Assembly (NCBI RefSeq): GCF_048320135.1
Contig: NZ_CP182947.1
Coordinates: 2,790,001-2,854,000, forward strand
From: Ideonella_A sakaiensis_A
GTDB lineage: Bacteria; Pseudomonadota; Gammaproteobacteria; Burkholderiales; Burkholderiaceae_C
DNA length: 64,000 bases
Direction: 5' to 3'
A program made the translations under genes and the position numbers. Positions 25,146 through 33,384 of this stretch are shown one piece after another; within the stretch, counting starts at the first letter, position 1, and the number at the start of each line of letters is the position of its first letter. The notes beneath the pieces are model-generated. The model ran no database searches and was not told the DNA's origin. It saw only the letters and a program-made list of their open reading frames with translations.

Positions 25146-26279
25146 ATGAGCATCTCCCGTTTTGCCTTTCCGACCGACATCCGGTTCGGCGTCGGCGCCC
25201 GCCGCCTGGTCGCCGACCATCTGCACGAGCGCGGCCTGTGCCGGCCGCTGATCGTCACCGACCGGGCGCTGGCGGCCTTGCCGTCGTTCGCCGAATTCCG
25301 TTCGCTGCTCGACGAACTGCAGCCTGCGGTTTTCGACGGTGTCTTCGGCAATCCGACCACCGACCAGGTCGCTGCCGGCAGCGGGGCGTACGCGGCGCAC
25401 GGCGCCGACTGCGTGGTCGGCTTCGGCGGCGGCGCCGCGCTCGATGTCGCGAAACTGGTTGCCTTGATGGCGGTGCACGACGGCGACGTGCTCGACTACG
25501 CATGGGACCATCCGCAGCCGCGTGCCATCAGCGCGGTGCTGCCGTGGCTGGTGCTGTTGCCGACAACCGCCGGCACCGGCAGCGAGGTCGGCCGCTCGGC
25601 GGTGGTTTCCGAAACCGGCAGCGGCATCAAGCGCACGGTCTTCGCGCCGCAGCTGCTGGCGAAGGTCGTCTTTGCCGATCCCGAATTGACGGTCGGCCTG
25701 CCGCCGGCCGTCACCGCGGCGACCGGTTTCGATGCGCTGACCCACAACATCGAAAGTTATCTGTCGCCGGCCTGGCATCCGATGTGCGACGGCATCGCGC
25801 TCGAGGGATTGCGCCTCGGCGCGCGTTCGCTGGCGCTGGCGGTTGCCGAGCCGGCCAACCTGCAGGCCCGCGCCGACATGTTGATCAGCAGCATGATGGG
25901 TGCGGTCGCTTTCCAGAAAGACCTCGGCTCGGTCCATGCCTGCGCCCATGCGCTCGGCGCGGTCTGCGGCATGCACCACGGGCTCGCCAATGCGCTGATG
26001 ATCGAACCGGTGCTGGCGTGGAATCACGAGGCGGTGCCGGCGCGCTTCGATGAACTGGCGCATGCCGCCGGCCTGTCCGGCGGCGGTGCCGCGCTGCTGC
26101 CGTGGCTGAAGGATCTGAAGCAGCGGATCGGCATCACCGGCGGGCTGGCCGCTCACGGCGTCGAGCCGCAGCAGCTCGACCGGTTGGTCGAGCTGGCGGC
26201 GGCCGATTTCTGCGGCCGCACCAACCCGCGCCCGGCCACCGCGGCCGACTACCGACGATTTTTTGAACAGGCCCTTTGA
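25146..26279 (+). CDS. Iron-containing alcohol dehydrogenase
   Basis: 377 residues, group III Fe-ADH. Nucleotide site GFGGGAALDVAK (about 92-103), LPTTAGTGSEVGRSAVV, and metal ligands Asp196 and His200 (GFDALTHNIE), His264 or 268 (GSVHACAHALG) and His278 (GMHHGLANA) are all present. Ten bases after the GS-like gene and 6 before the PuuD-like gene, so part of one operon. In that setting it may oxidise a gamma-glutamyl-amino-alcohol or reduce the aldehyde. No aldehyde dehydrogenase gene is next to it. Confidence 0.88.
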   Translation: MSISRFAFPTDIRFGVGARRLVADHLHERGLCRPLIVTDRALAALPSFAEFRSLLDELQPAVFDGVFGNPTTDQVAAGSGAYAAHGADCVVGFGGGAALDVAKLVALMAVHDGDVLDYAWDHPQPRAISAVLPWLVLLPTTAGTGSEVGRSAVVSETGSGIKRTVFAPQLLAKVVFADPELTVGLPPAVTAATGFDALTHNIESYLSPAWHPMCDGIALEGLRLGARSLALAVAEPANLQARADMLISSMMGAVAFQKDLGSVHACAHALGAVCGMHHGLANALMIEPVLAWNHEAVPARFDELAHAAGLSGGGAALLPWLKDLKQRIGITGGLAAHGVEPQQLDRLVELAAADFCGRTNPRPATAADYRRFFEQAL

Positions 26280-26285
26280 ACCGAC

Positions 26286-27095
26286 ATGCCCTTTCTCCGC
26301 CCCCATCTGCGCATCGGCGTCTCCGCGCGCATCTATTACCCGGCCAATCCGGTTCTCGACCTCGGCGGCATCTGGACACGCACGCTGCATTACCTCGAGC
26401 AGTCGGTCGCGCACTGGCTGCTGCGCGGCGGCGCGCTGCCGATGATGATTCCAGCGGTCGATGCGCAAAGCGTCACCGCCGCCGACGACCTGAACCTGCG
26501 CCACTATGCCGATTCGCTCGACGCGTTGGTGCTGCAGGGCGGCAACGACTTGTCGCCGCATTCGTATGGCGAGCAGCCGCTCGATCCGGCCTGGGCCGGC
26601 GATGCGGTGCGCGACCGCTACGAGATGGCGCTGGTCAATGCCTTCGTCGACGCCGGCAAACCGGTGTTCGGCATCTGCCGCGGGCTGCAGCTGATCAATG
26701 TCGCCTTCGGCGGCACGCTGTACCAGGATGTGCCGACGCAGCGGCCTGACGCACAGAAACACGTCAATGCCGAACACTACGAGCGCAACCAGCATGCGGT
26801 CGAGATCCTGCCCGGTACCCGGCTTGCCGAGCTGTATCCGGGGCTGCAGCGCGGCCGCATCAACAGCATCCACCACCAGGCGATCAAGGACCTCGCGCCG
26901 GGGCTGGTCGCCGAGGCGCGTTGCCCCGACGACGGCATCATCGAGGCGGTGCGTCTGCGCGGCGAAACCTATGTCGCCGCCGTGCAATGGCATCCGGAAT
27001 TCCATGCGCCGGGCGACCCGACGGTATTCGACGATGCGCCGATGCTGCGCGACTTCCTGCTTGCCGCACGGGCGACCCGTGCGCTCACCGCCTGA
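26286..27095 (+). CDS. Gamma-glutamyl-GABA hydrolase-like class I glutamine amidotransferase
   Basis: 269 residues, peptidase C26/PuuD family. The nucleophile elbow is GICRGLQLINVAFGG, the oxyanion region LVLQGGNDLSPHSYG, and the His-Glu pair is in AAVQWHPEFH. PuuD releases glutamate from gamma-glutamyl-GABA. Here it would release the oxidised amine product after GS-like glutamylation. An ATG 6 bases after the Fe-ADH stop, with no strong ribosome site, suggests coupling. Confidence 0.85.
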   Translation: MPFLRPHLRIGVSARIYYPANPVLDLGGIWTRTLHYLEQSVAHWLLRGGALPMMIPAVDAQSVTAADDLNLRHYADSLDALVLQGGNDLSPHSYGEQPLDPAWAGDAVRDRYEMALVNAFVDAGKPVFGICRGLQLINVAFGGTLYQDVPTQRPDAQKHVNAEHYERNQHAVEILPGTRLAELYPGLQRGRINSIHHQAIKDLAPGLVAEARCPDDGIIEAVRLRGETYVAAVQWHPEFHAPGDPTVFDDAPMLRDFLLAARATRALTA

Positions 27096-27099
27096 CACG

Positions 27100-27837
27100 A
27101 TGGCCTACGAACTGTTTTATTGGCCGACGATCCCGGGCCGCGGCGAATTTGTCCGGCTTGCGCTGGAGGCGGCCGGCGCGCCGTACCGCGATGTCGCCCG
27201 CGATGCCGGCGATCCGCAACGCGGCATGCAGCAGATGCTTGCGCTGATGCAGTCCGACAAGCTGCCGTTCCCGCCGTTGGCACCGCCCTTCCTGAAGGAT
27301 GGTGACCTGTGGATCGGCCAGACCGCGGCAATCCTGCAGCACCTCGCCCCAGACTTGAAACTGGTCGGCCGCAGCGCGCAGGTGCGGGCCTGGACGCAGC
27401 AGATCCAGCTGACGATCGGCGACCTGGTCGACGAGGTTCACGATACCCACCATCCGGTCGGCCCCGGTCTTTATTACGAAGACCAGAAGGCCGAGGCGCT
27501 GCGCCGTGCCGGCGATTTCTGCCGCCATCGGATGCCGAAATTCCTGGCCTGGTTCGAGACCATCCTGGCGCGCAACCCGGCCGGGCCGCGGCACCTGGCC
27601 GGCGCGCGGCTCAGTTATGCGGATCTGTCGCTGTTCCAGGTCGTCGAAGGGCTGCGCCATGCCTTTCCGCGGACCACCGAACAGGTGCTGGCATCGACAC
27701 CGAAGGTCGTGGCACTGCATGACCGGGTCGCCGGTCAGTCGAAGGTTGCTGCCTACCTGCGCAGCGAGCGCCGGCTGCCTTTCAACGAACACGGCATCTT
27801 CCGCCACTATCCCGAACTCGATCTGGGCGCGGGCTGA
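27100..27837 (+). CDS. Glutathione S-transferase family protein
   Basis: 245 residues. N-terminal thioredoxin-like domain begins YELFYWPTIPGRGEFVRLAL with the glutathione-site Tyr/Pro pattern; DLWIGQTAAILQHLAP gives the Gln-Thr/Ser that binds the gamma-glutamyl group. The helical domain runs from about 88. It starts 4 bases after the PuuD-like stop, so it is probably co-transcribed. Its link to gamma-glutamyl metabolism is only positional. Confidence 0.8.
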   Translation: MAYELFYWPTIPGRGEFVRLALEAAGAPYRDVARDAGDPQRGMQQMLALMQSDKLPFPPLAPPFLKDGDLWIGQTAAILQHLAPDLKLVGRSAQVRAWTQQIQLTIGDLVDEVHDTHHPVGPGLYYEDQKAEALRRAGDFCRHRMPKFLAWFETILARNPAGPRHLAGARLSYADLSLFQVVEGLRHAFPRTTEQVLASTPKVVALHDRVAGQSKVAAYLRSERRLPFNEHGIFRHYPELDLGAG

Positions 27838-27896
27838 CGCGACAATCGCCCGATACGCCGCAACTCGCGGCGACCAACCAGCGCTGTCCACACCCC

Positions 27897-28862
27897 ATGC
27901 CGATCCAGTGGTTTCCGGGCCACATGCATTCGACGAAGAAGGCGATCGTCGAACGCATTCCCGACATCGATGTCGTGATCGAGATGCTCGATGCACGGCT
28001 GCCCGGCTCCAGCGCCAATCCGCTGCTCGCCGAGCTGACGCAGCACAAGCCGGGACTGAAGATCCTGAACAAGCAGGATCTGGCCGATCCCGATGCCACC
28101 GAAGCCTGGCTGGCGCACTACCAGGCGATGCCAGGCACCCGTGCGATCGCGCTCGATGCCGGCGATACCGCGCCGGCGCGGCGGCTGATCGCTGCCTGCC
28201 GCGAGCTGGCGCCGTTGCGCGGCGGCATGGTCAAGCCGCTGCGGGTGCTGATCTGCGGCATTCCGAATGTCGGCAAGTCGACGCTGATCAATACGCTGGT
28301 CGGCCAGCGCAAGACACGGACCGGCGACGAGCCCGGCATCACCAAGCTCGAACAGAAGATCGTGCTCGCCGACGATTTCTACCTGTTCGACACACCCGGC
28401 ATGTTGTGGCCGCGGATCATCGTCGAAGAAAGCGGCTACAACCTTGCCGCCAGCGGCGGCATCGGCCGCAACGCCTACGACGAGCAGGAGGTCGCGCTCG
28501 AACTGCTGGCGCGCGTGCGCGAACCCTATGCCGATCGCCTCGCCGCGCGTTACAAACTCGATGCGGCGCAGCTCGATGCCCGGCAGACGCCGGTCGATGC
28601 GCTGCTGCTGGCGATCGGCCGGCGGCGCGGCGGGCTGAAGGCTGGCGGCCAGGTCGACCTGCAGAAGGCGGCAGAGGCGGTGATCAATGATTTCCGCGCC
28701 GGCGCTTGGGGCCGGATCACGCTGGAAACGCCGCAGCAATTCGAGCAGTGGCTGGCCGCCGCACAACAGCGCGAGGCCGAACGGGAGGCCGAGCGCAAGG
28801 CGAAACGCGATCGGCGATCCGGCAAGCGGCGCACTGCTGAAGACGACGCTGACGCGAGCTGA
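27897..28862 (+). CDS. ylqF: Ribosome biogenesis GTPase YlqF/RbgA type
   Basis: 321 residues with circularly permuted G motifs, as in YlqF/RbgA: G4 LNKQDLAD (about 57-64) comes before G1 GIPNVGKSTLIN (about 120-131) and G3 FDTPGMLWP. The start MPIQWFPGHMHSTKKAI is family-typical. RbgA helps late assembly of the 50S subunit. The C-terminus is a Lys/Arg/Glu-rich tail (EAEREAERKAKRDRRSGKRR) likely to contact RNA. Lies 59 bases after the GST. Confidence 0.9.
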   Translation: MPIQWFPGHMHSTKKAIVERIPDIDVVIEMLDARLPGSSANPLLAELTQHKPGLKILNKQDLADPDATEAWLAHYQAMPGTRAIALDAGDTAPARRLIAACRELAPLRGGMVKPLRVLICGIPNVGKSTLINTLVGQRKTRTGDEPGITKLEQKIVLADDFYLFDTPGMLWPRIIVEESGYNLAASGGIGRNAYDEQEVALELLARVREPYADRLAARYKLDAAQLDARQTPVDALLLAIGRRRGGLKAGGQVDLQKAAEAVINDFRAGAWGRITLETPQQFEQWLAAAQQREAEREAERKAKRDRRSGKRRTAEDDADAS

Positions 28863-28877
28863 AGCCGGGCGCTGCCG

Positions 28878-31034
28878 CTATTTGCCTTCCAGCGTGTAAA
28901 CCGGTTCCCAGTCGGCAGGTGGTGGCTGCGCGGCCATCTCGCGAGCGCGTTGCGCAAACAGCGCGGCGGCTTCGTCATGGTCGGCAATCCGTTCGAAACA
29001 GGCTGCCGCGGCGGCAAAGTCGGCCGCGCGCCAGGCCGCCAGGCCTTGCGCGTAAACCGCGCTGTCGGCGCGCTGCGCCGCCGACTCCTGGCCTGTTTCG
29101 GCCAGCGGGTGGTAGACGCGCACCGGGTGCACGATGCCCTTGACGCGGATCGCATCGATCTCGCGCCAGGCAAAGTGGTCGCCGGTCAGCGTGACCGTCG
29201 CTTCGGAGACCAGGATCGACGTGCCGAAATAGCGGTTGGCCCCTTCCAGCCGCGACGCCAGGTTCACCGCATCACCCATCATCGTGTAGTTGAAGCGGCG
29301 CCGCGAGCCGATGTTGCCGAGCAGCGCCTCGCCCGAATTGATGCCGATGCGGTGGCCGAGCCGGTGGCCCTGGAAAAATTCGTCGCTGTTGTTCATCTCG
29401 AGCAGGCGGTCGCGGCAGGCCAGTGCGGCGCCGACCGCGTGCCGTGCATGGTCGGCATCGTCGAGCGGCGCGCCGAAGACCGCAACGATCGAGTCGCCGA
29501 CATATTTGTCGACATAACCGCCAGCGGCTTCGATGATGTCGGTCATCGCCGACAGGTAGTCGTTCATCAGCGCGACCAGCGCCTGCGGCGTGATCTTTTC
29601 GGCGATGCTCGAGAAGCCGGCGATGTCGGTGAACAGCACCGTCACGTCGCGGATCTCGCCGCCGAGCGTCGGCGGGCTGTCGGATTCGACCATCTTGTCG
29701 ATCACCTGCGGCGCCAGGTACATCGCAAAGCTGCGGCGCAGCAGCCGCTCCTCCTTGTCGGCGATGACGAAGCGGTAGCCGACGGTGGCCGCCAATGCCG
29801 CGAGGCCGGCGAGGAATGGCTCGACCAGCGGCAGCACCAGCGTGTGCTGGAAAACAACCACCGCGCCGCCGAGATAGATGCCGAGCAGCACCAGCAGCGC
29901 CAGCGCTGCGGCGGCCGGCGCGAGCAGCCGCGCGGCGACCGCGGCCGCTGCGGCAATCGCGATCGCAATCAGCGCGACCAGCGCTGGCGGCAGCTCGCGC
30001 AGCGCATCCTGGCGAATCAGGTTGTTGATGCCGGTCGCGTGGATGTAGACACCGGACATCGTGTCGCGCCGGATCTGGCCGGTCGCGGTCTGCATCGGCA
30101 ATGCGCAGCGCGGCGCCCACGCGCGCTCGAGGCCGGTCGTGAAGCGTTTCGAGGTTGCCTTGCGGTCCTCGATGTCGAGCAGCGTGCCAAGCACGACCAC
30201 CTTGCCTTCGAAATGGCGGCGGAAAAATTCCTGGTCGCCCTTTTCGGCACAGGCGCGCAGATCGGCCAGCGAATAGGTCAGGATGTCGCGCGAGCCGCCA
30301 TCGAAATTCAGCGTGATCGTCTCGGGAATCGCCGCCGGAAAACGGTGCCCGGCGAGCGACAGGCTGCCGTCGGGCAAAAACTGCGGCTCGCTGCCGAGCG
30401 CACGTGCGGCCAGCTCGACCGCCATCGACGGCACTGGCTGGCCCTCGGTGGCAAAACTGGTTGGCAGCCGCCTGACGACACCGTCGGGGTCGGTATAGGC
30501 ATTCAGCGCCCGGATATTGCGTTGCTGGCCGACCGCAAAACGCTGCCCGGCCGACGGGCGGATCGGCTGGTCGCGCAGCTGCATCTCGCCGAGCACGATC
30601 TTGTCGAGCTTGGCAGCGGCGTGCAGCGAGCGCAGAAAATCGCGGTCGAAGCCGCGCATCCGGGCGCCGACAACGGCATCGCCGAACGGCATCTCGGACT
30701 GCTCGATCGAGGTCGGAAACACGACATCGAAGCCGACTGCGGCAACGTCGGCGTCGACCAGCGCGTTCAGCACATGGCCGATCTCGCGGGTCCAGGTGAT
30801 CGTCGGCGATCCCTTGAATGGCGGCGCCTGGTAGGTTTCCTCGTCGATCGCGACAACGACGGTCGGCGCCTCGGCCGGATCGAGGCGCGGCCCGTAGACA
30901 TGCCAGCGCAGCGCGGTCAGCGCATCGATCGTCAGTCCGCGCAGCGGGTCGACCGCCGGGGAAGCAAACAGCAGCCCCGACAGCAACGCGATCAGCGCGA
31001 TCGCCAGCGCATCGCGGCGGCGGATTCGCGCCAC
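28878..31034 (-). CDS. CHASE2-domain class III adenylate cyclase
   Basis: 718 residues: N-terminal membrane segment (about 9-27), extracytoplasmic CHASE2 sensor (about 35-330), three membrane helices (about 345-425), cyclase domain (about 465-640), then a short TPR-like tail. Metal aspartates sit in VLFTDIAGFSS and VGDSIVAVFG. The adenine-selecting Lys and Asp are in GYVDKYVGD and MMGDAVNLASRLE, so ATP is the expected substrate. GTG start shares its first base with the last base of the TAG stop of the FecR-like gene upstream, so the sensor cyclase and the periplasmic FecR-like proteins are translationally linked. Confidence 0.88.
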   Translation of the reverse strand: MARIRRRDALAIALIALLSGLLFASPAVDPLRGLTIDALTALRWHVYGPRLDPAEAPTVVVAIDEETYQAPPFKGSPTITWTREIGHVLNALVDADVAAVGFDVVFPTSIEQSEMPFGDAVVGARMRGFDRDFLRSLHAAAKLDKIVLGEMQLRDQPIRPSAGQRFAVGQQRNIRALNAYTDPDGVVRRLPTSFATEGQPVPSMAVELAARALGSEPQFLPDGSLSLAGHRFPAAIPETITLNFDGGSRDILTYSLADLRACAEKGDQEFFRRHFEGKVVVLGTLLDIEDRKATSKRFTTGLERAWAPRCALPMQTATGQIRRDTMSGVYIHATGINNLIRQDALRELPPALVALIAIAIAAAAAVAARLLAPAAAALALLVLLGIYLGGAVVVFQHTLVLPLVEPFLAGLAALAATVGYRFVIADKEERLLRRSFAMYLAPQVIDKMVESDSPPTLGGEIRDVTVLFTDIAGFSSIAEKITPQALVALMNDYLSAMTDIIEAAGGYVDKYVGDSIVAVFGAPLDDADHARHAVGAALACRDRLLEMNNSDEFFQGHRLGHRIGINSGEALLGNIGSRRRFNYTMMGDAVNLASRLEGANRYFGTSILVSEATVTLTGDHFAWREIDAIRVKGIVHPVRVYHPLAETGQESAAQRADSAVYAQGLAAWRAADFAAAAACFERIADHDEAAALFAQRAREMAAQPPPADWEPVYTLEGK

Positions 31035-31705
31035 TATCGCAAACGCAGCAGCCGCCCGATCACCGCCGTCTGTCCGGCCGCGGCATCGGCATCGATGACA
31101 AATTCGACTGCCGCGCTGCCCTGGCTGGCGCGGTAGCGGCCGCCAGCCGCCAGCACGATGCCGGCCTTCGCGAAATCGGCAAACTTGTCGGCGACCAGCA
31201 ACCGGTCGGTGATCGCGAACTGCTGCGCCGGCTCGGCCTGGTCGAGCCGGCTGATCAGCAGCGGCGAGCGGATGTCGTCGATCTGCACCATCGGCGAACG
31301 GCCGTACAGCACCAGCGGTGCGCTGTCGGCCTGCGCCGACAGCGTCGGCCCGCCGCGGTAGACGGTACCGGCACTTTGCGTCGCGCGGCGCGCATCGAGC
31401 TGCAGCCGCTTCGCATCGCAGCGCGGCCGGCTGCGCTCAACCTTGCCACCTTGCACCAGGCTTTCCTCCTCGAGCGCAATCACCGTGCCGCCGGTGATCG
31501 TTTCACGCACACACGATTTCATGTAGCTCAGCACCACCGAGCCGTCGCGGCCGAGGTCGATCACCTGGCCGGCGGTCACATAGTCCATGAATTCGACACC
31601 GACCTTGCCGGCGGCCTGTTCGACCACGGCCACCGGTGTCTGGGCGGCAACGCCTGCCGGCCAAACCATCGCGGCGGCGATCAGCCATTTCCATCGAGTG
31701 TTCAT
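31034..31705 (-). CDS. FecR-like periplasmic protein, copy 2
   Basis: 223 residues. Signal peptide (WKWLIAAAMVWPAGVAAQ), then a FecR-type beta segment: PVAVVEQAAGKVGVEFMDYV, AGQVIDLGRDGSVVLSYMKSC and TITGGTVIALEEESLVQGG. One pair of cysteines (KSC and RPRC) is shared with the upstream paralogue. The C-terminal half is unfamiliar and ends AVIGRLLRLR. Probably a periplasmic accessory or ligand-sensing partner of the CHASE2 cyclase, inferred from overlap of both neighbours (ATGA upstream, GTG/TAG downstream). Confidence 0.72.
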   Translation of the reverse strand: MNTRWKWLIAAAMVWPAGVAAQTPVAVVEQAAGKVGVEFMDYVTAGQVIDLGRDGSVVLSYMKSCVRETITGGTVIALEEESLVQGGKVERSRPRCDAKRLQLDARRATQSAGTVYRGGPTLSAQADSAPLVLYGRSPMVQIDDIRSPLLISRLDQAEPAQQFAITDRLLVADKFADFAKAGIVLAAGGRYRASQGSAAVEFVIDADAAAGQTAVIGRLLRLR

Positions 31706-32418
31706 CGTCCGGTTCCTTCATCGAATCGCAGCAGGCGGCCGATCACCGGTGTCGCGCCGGTTCCGGCCTCGGCGTCGACCAGGAACTCCCTGCTCGACTT
31801 TCCCTGGCGCGCGCGGTAGCGGGCGCCGGCGGCCAGGCTGATGCCGCCGCGCGCGAGATCGACAAACCGGCCTCGCACCAGCACCACATCGCTGACCGGC
31901 ACTTCGATCGCCGGCGCCGTGGCATCGGTGCGCTCGAAGATCAGCGGCTCACGCTGCGCATTGACTTCGACGATCGGCGAGCGCCCGTACAGGGTCAGCA
32001 GCGACGCTGCCGGATCGGCCTGCTCGCGTGGCTTGCCGCGAAAGACATTGCCGGCACTGTCCCGGGGATCGCGGCCATTGAGCTGCAGGTGGTTCGAATC
32101 GCACTTGACCTGGCTGCGCTCGACCTTGCCGAGCTGCACCAGGCTCTGGTCTTCGAGCACGATCACGGTGCCGCCGCTGATCGTCTCGCGCAGGCAGGAT
32201 TTCAGATAGCCGAGCACGATCGAATCCTGCGCCCCGAGCTTGATCACCTGGCCAGCGGCGACATAGTCCATCAGCCCGACGCCTTCGACCTTGCCCTGCA
32301 CCGCCTCGACAACCGCCACCGGTCGCTGCGATGTCACCTGCGCGGGCGTGCCCGGCGACAGCAGCAGGCCGGACAGTGCACACGCCACGACCAGCCACGT
32401 CCTGTTCACGACATCCAT
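31702..32418 (-). CDS. FecR-like periplasmic protein, copy 1
   Basis: 238 residues, clearly paralogous to the next gene along its whole length: both share the PVAVVE...GKV opening, the (M)DYV-AGQVI-LG core, the KSC-RET(I)-GGTVI segment, the YGRSP motif and the VIGRLLR ending. Signal peptide ACALSGLLLSPGTPA. The tandem pair is joined by ATGA. A 184-base gap separates it from the amidase gene upstream, so it may have its own promoter (no clear boxes found). Confidence 0.72.
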   Translation of the reverse strand: MDVVNRTWLVVACALSGLLLSPGTPAQVTSQRPVAVVEAVQGKVEGVGLMDYVAAGQVIKLGAQDSIVLGYLKSCLRETISGGTVIVLEDQSLVQLGKVERSQVKCDSNHLQLNGRDPRDSAGNVFRGKPREQADPAASLLTLYGRSPIVEVNAQREPLIFERTDATAPAIEVPVSDVVLVRGRFVDLARGGISLAAGARYRARQGKSSREFLVDAEAGTGATPVIGRLLRFDEGTGR

Positions 32419-32602
32419 TCGACCACCTTGCCGCTTGCTGCGGATTGATGGGCGGCACGGCGTTTGCGCGCCGGCCGCCTGCTTCCTTGTAACGCAAAGT
32501 CGCGTTCGAAGCGAATCGGTCGGAATGGCATGGCCATGACTTTTTGCCGCTATCGCCTGCCGCGACCGTGCAGGCTTCGCCGCCTGGCTGCAGCAAGCGC
32601 GC

Positions 32603-33376
32603 TCAGCGGCAGTGCGTTGCGGGCTCGAGCGCCGGCGTGGCGGCTTCGCAATGGTCTACGACGGCCTGTGCAATCGCCTGCGCCAGCACGGTCTGCCGTT
32701 CGGCGCTGCGCAGCAGCAGTTCTTCTTCACGGTTGACGATCACGCCGGCCTCGATCAGCACCGCGGCCATCTGGGTCGAGCGCAAGACCGCCAGCTCGTC
32801 GAAGCGGTAGATGCCGAGCGCCGGATCGAGCAAGGTGCGCCCTTCGCCGGGAATCGGCGCCGCATGGTGCAGGCTCGGTGTCAGGCATTGGGCACGCAGC
32901 CTGTTGCCGATCAGCCGGGCCAGCCGCAGGCTGCCGGCCGGGTCGCCATTGCGCTCGGAGACAAACAGCGAATGGCCGGCGATGTCGTCGGTATACCGCC
33001 AGGTCCGGCCGTCGACCGTCCACTCCGACAGCAGCTGCGGCTGTGCCGAGTCGTGGTGGATCGACAGGAACAGGCTGGCGCCGGCTCGGTTGGCCCGCTC
33101 GCTGCGTTCGAGCAAGGCCAGCTCGGCTTGATCCGGATTGGTATCGATCAGCTGCTCGAAGCCGGCTTGCCGCAATTCTTCGGCAACGCGGCGCGCGAGT
33201 TGGCGGTTGAAGCGATATTCCGGCTTGCCGCGCGCACTGATCGCGCCGGGCTGCTTCGGCGTGTGGCCGACATCGACCGCGATCTTCAATGTGCTTCGGT
33301 CGCAGGCGGCCAACGCCGGCGCCGCGGCGATCGACAGCAGCAGCACCAGCAGCGGCTCGAGCAGGCGCGCCTTCAT
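32603..33376 (-). CDS. Secreted N-acetylmuramoyl-L-alanine amidase (Amidase_3)
   Basis: 257 residues. Signal peptide LLVLLLSIAAAPALA; zinc amidase core with His in AVDVGHTPKQPGA, Glu in GKPEYRFNRQLA, His in FLSIHHDSAQ and the catalytic Glu in VLIEAGVIVNREEE. Such enzymes cut the lactyl-L-Ala bond of murein in the periplasm. The ATG lies 8 bases after the stop of the TIR-domain gene, so the two are co-transcribed. It is shorter than AmiC and lacks the AMIN targeting domain. A frame extension to 33907 is shadow coding. Confidence 0.85.
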   Translation of the reverse strand: MKARLLEPLLVLLLSIAAAPALAACDRSTLKIAVDVGHTPKQPGAISARGKPEYRFNRQLARRVAEELRQAGFEQLIDTNPDQAELALLERSERANRAGASLFLSIHHDSAQPQLLSEWTVDGRTWRYTDDIAGHSLFVSERNGDPAGSLRLARLIGNRLRAQCLTPSLHHAAPIPGEGRTLLDPALGIYRFDELAVLRSTQMAAVLIEAGVIVNREEELLLRSAERQTVLAQAIAQAVVDHCEAATPALEPATHCR

Positions 33377-33384
33377 CAGCAGGC

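Noticed and set aside
28950..31136. 728-codon frame opposite the CHASE2 cyclase
   Set aside because: Composition is typical of an antisense shadow; the cyclase on the other strand has complete motifs.
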